A stretch of DNA of 64,000 nucleotides, taken from Sipunculus nudus (lineage: Eukaryota; Annelida; Sipuncula; Golfingiida; Sipunculidae). Position numbers and translations under genes: made by a program. How positions within the stretch are numbered: position 1 is the first letter of the stretch; each line of letters starts with the position of its first letter. The notes beneath the pieces are model-generated. The model made no database searches, had not been told where the DNA came from, and saw only the letters and a program-made list of their open reading frames with translations. The DNA is taken from contig CM049310.1 in the NCBI GenBank assembly GCA_026874595.1, forward strand, positions 20,002,058-20,066,057, written 5' to 3'. Positions 40,001-49,000 of the stretch are shown here, piece after piece.

Positions 40001-43000
40001 AAGTATCATCTCTTATACTAAAGTAGATAGTCTGAAGTTTCATCTCTTATACTTAAGTAGATATCCTGAAGTATCATCTCTTATACTTAAGTACATATCC
40101 TGAAGTATCATCTCTGATACTAAAGTAGATATCCTGAAGTATCATCTCTGATACTAAAGTAGATAGTCTGAAGTATCATCTCCTATACTAAACTAGATAG
40201 TCTGAAGTATCATATCCGATACTAAACTAGATAGCCTGAAGTATCATCTCTGATACTAAAGTAGATAGCCTGAAGTATCATCTCTTATACTTAAGTAGAT
40301 ATCCTGAAGTATCATCTCTTATACTTAAGTAGATATCCTGAAGTATCATCTCTTATACTTAAGTAGATATCCTGAAGTATCATCTCTGATACTAAACTAG
40401 ATAGCCTGAAGTATCATCTCTGATACTAAAGTAGATAGCCTGAAGTATCATCTCTGATACTAAACTAGATAGCCTGAAGTATCATCTCTTATACTAAAGT
40501 AGATAGTCTGAAGTTTCATCTCTTATACTTAAGTAGATATCCTGAAGTATCATCTCTTATACTTAAGTACATATCCTGAAGTATCATCTCTGATACTAAA
40601 GTAGATATCCTGAAGTATCATCTCTGATACTAAAGTAGATAGTCTGAAGTATCATCTCCTATACTAAACTAGATAGTCTGAAGTATCATATCCGATACTA
40701 AACTAGATAGCCTGAAGTATCATCTCTGATACTAAAGTAGATAGCCTGAAGTATCATCTCTTTTACTAAAGTAGATAGTCTGAAGTATCATCTCTTATAC
40801 TTAAGTAGATATCCTGAAGTATCATCTCTTATACTTAAGTAGATATCCTGAAGTATCATCTCTGATACTAAACTAGATAGCCTGAAGTATCATCTCTGAT
40901 ACTAAAGTAGAGAGTCTGAAGTATCATCTCTGATACTAAAGTAGATAGCCTGAAGTATCATCTCTGATACTAACTAGATAGCCTGAAGTATCATCTCTGA
41001 TACTAAACTAGATAGTCTGAAGTATCATGATCTCTGATACTAAAGTAGATATCCTGAAGTATCATATCTAAAACTCAAGTAGATAGTCTGAAGTATCATA
41101 TTAAACAAATATAGGCCAACCAAATTTAAATGACCCACAAAAAAGGGTAAGTGCTCTGGAAAAAAAAGAGTAGACTTTGAAATAAAGAGTGAACATCACC
41201 CCTGCATGAAGTTAAGGAGATTTTTTTGCATGTTGTAACACATGCTGGACCTTTGCACACAAAAAATTGCAAAATGTCCCATTATTGTTCTGAATGGACT
41301 TTTTAAGCAGGAGAGAAATAGTATATATCTGAATTCTTTTATTAAATAAAAGAGGAAAAATAAAGTGCTACTGGAAAAAAAAAAGAGTAAAAAAGTAACT
41401 GGCTTCATTTTCAGGAAATCCTCATATATATCTGAATTCTTTTATTTAAAAAAAAAGAGGAATAATAAAGTGCTACTGGAAAAAAAAGAGTAAAAAACTA
41501 ACTGGCATCAATTTCAGGAAATCCTAAAAAAAAAATTACTCTTTAAAGGAGTGATTTGGCCGGCCTAAAATATATAAATACATTGTATTAGTGATATATT
41601 TAAAAAAGGTAACATACCTTAGTATACTGAGGGGACAGTAATGTTCCTGTCCATAATGAGAGACCATCTCCACCTAAAAAGAATGACACTTGTTACATTA
41701 AGGGGCAAACATACATGTGGTTCATGGATCATGACACTTCTGTATATCCATTAAGGTAACAAGTCCTTTACAGATTTGGAATTATGAAACCTGAATATAT
41801 GAAAATCAGGCAACATTAAATGTTAATATTCAATGAAAATCATATTTTAGTGCTGAATTATTTTCCAAAACTACAAGATAAGTATAACTTTTAAATACTA
41901 AACAATTTTAAATGAAAAATCTGTTTTGAAATCAGATCGTCATACAAACATCTTAATTTCCATATTTAGAGTAATGCAAGATGGTTGTGTGTAACTAACT
42001 CATGTGTGTATAACCCTAGCAGTCACAGAAAATTACATGCAGGATGGAACTATCACTGAAGATGATAATTTAACCTTAGATGATTCTCAACAGAACCAAG
42101 GAAAAAAGTTAAGTTCTTAATAATCTCAACCAAATTTTCATACAAAACGTGTCTTGTATTTTCAGTACAGATGCAAATGACAAGATCAATTCTTTTTGTG
42201 ATGTAAGAGTAATGACTTGAGTAGGTGGGAGTATATCTGTCATAGATAGTGTCAGTGCAGTGGTTGAGCAAAAATGAAATATATTCAGTAAATGTTACCA
42301 AAATAAGTCAGTTTTATTAGTCTTTTGCCATTTATAACCTGAATATTTGACTTTGTAACTCCTGATGAAGGGTGTGATGTATTACAGTACACCTCCCTTT
42401 AAATATGTACCTTTGGTTTGACTTTGTGACTCATCATAAAGGTCTAATCAATTATACAATATATACCTACCTTCACATACTTAGCATACATCTCCTCCCC
42501 CTCAACTGAGAAGCTTTGCACAGCTCTCTCATCATGAGCATGAAAGTTACCAAGGGCAACCCAGTCTTTGGCAGGATACCTGAGAGGTACAATACAGAAT
42601 AGATGAGATAAAGGATGACTGAGGCATTAGTTGTGCAGTTAATGTCATTCAAAGCTGAAATATAAAGCAATAAATGATTTGTTTGAAGCTGGCTCTCATG
42701 CAAAAGGCTGTACTAAATACTACTAACTGAAACAATTAAAGACAGATATAACAAGACCTTCAGGTCAGATAGCTTACTTGTTGTGTGCTTACGAAATGAT
42801 TATATTAAACTGGATGACACTTTGACTAGATTTCTGACAAAACAGATTTAAATTAATGGTACATGGGACTTGTGCATCTGGAAACAAAATAAATATTTTT
42901 TTACATATCTCATATTTCTTTTGGGCCTGATGCCAAGGATGTACTGTATGATTGTATATTATCTATAATTTCTGCCATAAGAATACACATACATTGTCTT

Positions 43001-46000
43001 TTTTCCTACACAATCTGAATTTCTTTTCAGGCAACAAGTACCAGGACAGCTGATAGGTCACAAGATATACATCTCTCTCTTACAATGCAATATATTGTAT
43101 TAGTTCTCTATAATGCAACGGTGTTAAAACAGTGACCTTCATGAAACTTTGCTCAGTAAACTGTGTAGGGCTGCACAGTTGATAGTCATTTGAATAAATT
43201 AAAAAAAAATTATAGTGACCCAGATTACCTCCAACATTTAATGGATTGTGCCTTGGGAGTTTTACTAACCCTCCACAAATATTTCAACAAAGTATGTTCA
43301 ACACTTTTGCATAAACCTGCTGACAGACCAAGCAAGGTAAACAATATAACATTTCCCCACCCAGTGGAGGTATAATAATCAATAACAAGCAAATCTGGGG
43401 AATTTATGTCTCCCATTTCCATCTCTTTTTGTCCCCTGCTTGCCCTATGAAAATGTGTAAGTTTTTATTGTCTCATGAAGATGTCTCCACATACCATAGT
43501 GGCTTCATTTTACTTTCATTGCCTCTTGAAGATGTCTTTACATGTCATAAGTTTTGGTTGTACATTGGGAAGAAACAGGGAAAATTTTTGTTTGTTTTTG
43601 AGCTGCTGATCATAAATTTTCTGACAGACACTCCAAAACCAATTCTTACATAGGTATCGTGAGAGCAAACTGACCTAAATTTGAATAAAATTGGATAATT
43701 AGGAAACGTATTGCACAGAAACAAAAAAGTGAAGGACGGACAGACAGAGGGACAGACAGACAACCCCAAATCAATGTCCCCCATTCCGAGGAAGCGGGGG
43801 ACAAAAAAGTAATTTTGTACTAGGATACAGAGAGCTATTCAATGAACTTTGACTCACCTGTCACTAACTTGCACCTTAAATTTTTCTGGGGTTGATGAAA
43901 ACAGTTCCAGATTGCCCACTTCAATATTTCTAACTTGTACAGGCTCACACAATTCAACAACGAACCTGCAGTACAGAGCCGTAGCAAGAAAAATATCATC
44001 TCAGTCAAACCATGAACTTTGCTGAACTAGCATGAATTTTTATATAAATGATGATTATTATTTGTTGTTAATCATATCAAATGCCTGAATATCTTTTTTT
44101 TTTAGTTGTGGGAGATATGATACAGAGCTATATTAGGAAAATATTCATGATCGGTGAAACTAGCTGATTAATACTAAAATGCAAGTTATTTTTTAATTTG
44201 TTACTATTTTAATCTCAAAGATAACTTACCTTCGGTTAACTTACCATCCTGTCTGATTTAGTTTGAACTTTAAAAAATACAAAATTCCTAGATATTCTTT
44301 CTAAAACAGTACATTTAGAAAAATTAGTGTCTTTCAGGAAAGGGCATGTTCTAACAATAACAGCAAGCATGCCCGCGGTCAAGATGTCAACAGGCTATCA
44401 AAAAAGACACAGAAGCAACATCCCCCTGTATGGTCAAATGCATGCAATTATCTCAGCTGAATGTCTATAAATCATTGTCATATACAAATGAAACATTATT
44501 ACATGTAATTTGACAACTTTCGCCTGTGATAATTTATCATTTTGAAGAATATTTAAAGTCAAACTGTGCCAGTGTTGCTTCGGTTATTTGTTGAGGGGAT
44601 TCCCAGAGCTTCGCAGATATGTTAAGCACAACCGAATTAAAGATTGGTCCATTGACAACTAAATTTTCTAAATCAATATTTTGTGGAATATAATTATACA
44701 TGAACTTAAATAATGAATAAACTGCACTTTGACAACTTCACTCTGATTATTTATCAATCTGGAGATTAATTAATCTGAACTCTACCAGCTGTTGTGTCAA
44801 AGTTATGCGGAATTACTGAATTTCTGAGTGCCGATTTTGAGAGCTTCGCGGATGGGTGCAGACCCACTGAAACTGAAAGAAAGATTGTCATGACCAAGGG
44901 ATTTCAAAGATTGCACCTGTTAAGTCACGGAAATGCGTCATTTTTAAACTAAGTTACCTCTCAGAGAAGCTAATATACCTGTACATGTTTAGTGTGTAGT
45001 GTGTGATGTACTGATTGAACCAAGCAACATCATCCATGGTATTGAGCGTGATACATGTATTTGCTGTCAAGTTTTGACCAGTGTTCAATTTATTACATGT
45101 CAAATGAAAAATTAGCATCTCAGATAATTAACTGTGTTTGAACTATCATAGGATACAAACTAAATCAGACTAGATGTAAATCTATAATCAAAACACTTTG
45201 TTTTGGTTAACAATACATCCAGGGGTCATGATGCTAAGCTGTTTAGGAAGACATTCACAAAAGGAGTTCTATCATCTGAATGCCAAAGTTTGTAGGTGGT
45301 ATCCTGATTCAACTGAAGCATAGCTCAAAGGATAAGGGTAACAGAGACCTAAGTTCAGGTCTCAATGAGATTTTTTATGGACCTCTCTTGATGTCAAGTT
45401 AGAAGATTCTAGTTGAAATGGTTACGATTTGTACCCTGTTAACAAATGACTGCATCACTGAAGGTCTCAAAATAAAAAAAAATCCAGGTGGTGCCACCAG
45501 TCTGCAGGAACTGTTCAAACACTTAATGATGAATATGCATGCAAAAAATATGGTGATCAAAGCATTAGTTGTTTAGATAATGGAGCTTTTGTATCAAATT
45601 TTTAATTATTCTGGGGGGTACTTATGACCAAGCTGTTTAGGAAGACATTCACAAAAGGAGTTCTATCATCTGAATGCCAAAGTTTGTAGGTGGTATCCTG
45701 ATTCAACTGAAGCAAAGCTCAAAGGATAAGGGTAACAGAGACCTAAGTTCAGGTTTTCAAGGAGATTTTTTATGGACCTCTCTTGATGTCAAGTTAGAAG
45801 ATTCTAGTTGAAATGGTTACGATTTGTACCCTGTTAACAAATGACTGCATCACTGAAGGTCTCAAAATAAAAAAAAATCCAGGTGGTGCCACCAGTCTGC
45901 AGGAACTGATCAAACACTTAATGATGAATATGCATGCAAAAAATATGGTGATCAAAGCATTAGTTGTTTAGATAATGGGGCTTTTGTATCAAATTTTTAA

Positions 46001-49000
46001 TTATTCTGGGGGGTACTTATGACCAAGCTGTTTAGGAAGACATTCACAAAAGGAGTTCTATCATCTGAATGCCAAAGTTTGTAGGTGGTATCCGTATTCA
46101 ACTGAAGCATAGCTCAAAGGATATTGGTACCAGAGACCTAATTTCAGGTTTCCATGGAGATTTTTCAAGGACCTGCCTGGATGTCAAGTTAGAAGATTCT
46201 AGTTGAAATGGTTACGATTTGTACCCTGTTAACAAATGACTGCATCACTGAAGGTCTCAAAATAAAAAAAATCCAGGTGGTGCCACCAGTCTGCAGGAAC
46301 TGATCAAACACTTAATGATGAATATGCATGCAAAAAATATGGTGATCAAAGCATTAGTTGTTTAGATAATGGAGCTTTTGTATCAAATTTTTAATTATTC
46401 TGGGGGGTACTTATGACCAAGCTGTTTAGGAAGACATTCACAAAAGGAGTTCTATCATCTGAATGCCAAAGTTTGTAGGTGGTATCCGTATTCAACTGAA
46501 GCATAGCTCAAAGGATATTGGTACCAGAGACCTAATTTCAGGTTTCCATGGAGATTTTTCAAGGACCTGCCTGGATGTCAAGTTAGAATTTTCTAGGTAA
46601 AATGGTTACAATTTGCGACCTGTTAACAGATGATCACATCTTTGAAGGTCTCAAAAAAAGAGAAAAAAATGTGTAAAAGTTAAAAAAAAATACAGGTGGC
46701 AACGCCAGACAGAAAGGATCTTATAAAACACTCCTTGATGAATATGCATGCAAAGAATCATGGTGATCAATCCAATAGTTGTTCAAATACTGGAGATCTT
46801 GAATCAAATTTTTAATTATTCGGGGGGGGGGGGGGGGGGGGGGGCAGGGGGTACTTCTGAGCCCAATGGCTTGGAGGATATGGGTAACAGATACCTAATT
46901 TCAGGTTTCCAAGGAGATTTTTCATTGACCTCCCTGGATATCAAGTATGAAGAGTAGTTACAATTTGTGCCCAGCTAACGACAGACAGACAGACTGACCA
47001 CAGAAAATGCCTGATCACTGCAGCTCAGATGACTTTCAGTCAGCTGAGCTTAAAACTCAAAATAAATCTATATACGATTTACTTGTAGGTTTTTCTTGCA
47101 GGGATATTCACTAGAGTAACATACCATTTCTTTGCCTTGCAGGGGTTGATGAGATACTGATCCCGGTTTTCATTAAGAATTGCCAGTGGGTTTTGAGCTT
47201 CAGGATTTGCTGCCAGCACCTTAGCTCCACACGATGCAGCTGCAGTGTTCATTCTGTTTTTCTTGACAGGTTTAGGCTTACTGACAGAGGGACTGGGTGT
47301 GTCACTGGACTGGGCTGTAAAATTAGAAACGATGGACTGCAACATTTAAAATCATTCATTCATATCCCTGATGTGCCAATATACAACCATCCATTTCACC
47401 AGTAGGTGCTCATTAAAATTTAGTGATTATTCTCTCAAACTTTAATAACACTACACAGTTTGTTGGTAAAATGGATGAGGAACTTGTAGCCTAATATGAG
47501 ATGAAAAACTTAATGAAGAGAACAAACTTTTTCACATGCATTTGATAAAGTTCTGAGTCTTTTGGCCCCCTTGACATGGCATCTTCCAATATTTACAAAT
47601 AACTTTCAGACAGCTAAGTTGTTCACAATTTATAAACTAACCAGTTAGCAGATTTTGCATGTAGGTTTTTGCATGTATGACTAACAGCTTTGGCAACCGT
47701 CTATGAGCAACAGCTAACAATTTTACTGCATATCTAAACTTGTTTGCAAGGTAAAGTTGTAGTCTCATTCTAGTTAATTAAGCATCTTGATTATTATTCA
47801 TGAGTTCAGTCCCTCTTACCTGTTTGTTTATTTTTCTCTTGTTCCGCCAGCATTTTTTGTTTCCACTCATCAAATGAAGGCATTTCTTCCCCTTTAGGGG
47901 CCTCCATCTCAACCTCCTCCTTGACCTCTGGTTTGACCTCTGGTTTGACCTCTGGGGCTGGTTCTGTCTTAGTTTTCTCTTTCAACTTGTCAGTTGCTTC
48001 ATCTGTGAATCAGTACAACCATGTATAAGTCCATGAAATTACTTTTACATAAAGGGGAAGTGCTAAATCTGATACTTCATAATTTGTTAATATACAAATT
48101 AGTTAATCAATTTTAGTTGTTGTGCTGATAATAAAACATTTTTCCTGAAGAGTTGGGTCCTGACTTTAAACATTCAAGTCTATTTTACATCTGATGATGA
48201 TGAACATAGATCAAGGAGTCGTGCAAAGAAGATGATCACTTGAGGTTTCTAAGTTCACAGACTGTGTTTGCATGTCACCTTGTCAAATATACAAGTAATA
48301 TTTATGACCAGACTTGAAATATTATTCATTTGTATCAAGATACTTCATTGCATTTTAATTTGATTGCATATTCTCATGCACCTTTGTCTGTAACAATATT
48401 TTATAATATAGCTGTGCCTGTGATTGTATATTCTATAGATAATATATTTACCTGTACATCTATTATATTTTCTGTTTATCCTGTTCTGTTTGGTCCTGTG
48501 TTAGCACGACCTATATATATAACACCCGGACTGTTGACACTGTTTTCTATTGTACCTTGAAGGTATTCAAATGTGGCAGTGCTTGTGACTATATAAACCA
48601 CAATATCTGTGAGTGTAAGATTTACTGTATGTACCTGTGGTCTGGGGTTTCTTTACTTTTTCAGCATCAGACTGCATTGGTATATCTGCTGTCACAGCCT
48701 CCCCCGGACTCTCTGCAGCCACTTTCTTCTCCTGGACCACTTTTTCTGTGACAGTATCCCGCACCTGCTCTCTCTGTTGCTTTGTCTCTGCTGTTTTTTC
48801 CTTTCCTTCTTTCACGTCTGACTCAGTGTCTGTCTGACGCTCTCTTACCCGTGGTTTGCTGTGTGCTTCCCCTGGTTTCCTGAATGTATAATTGTGAGTT
48901 AACACTTAATATCATGAATAGCCCTCCACGTATAGATATGGTTTGGATCCTTAACTTTACTGAATAATGCTGTACATGCAGGCTTTACAAATAACAATTG

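Noticed and set aside
38642-41100. CRISPR-like array
   Set aside because: Units are contiguous with no unique spacers, inside an animal gene intron; it is a minisatellite.
48567-48837. Plus-strand hydrophobic frames over SUCO exon 2
   Set aside because: They are antisense shadows of the charged SUCO coding exon.
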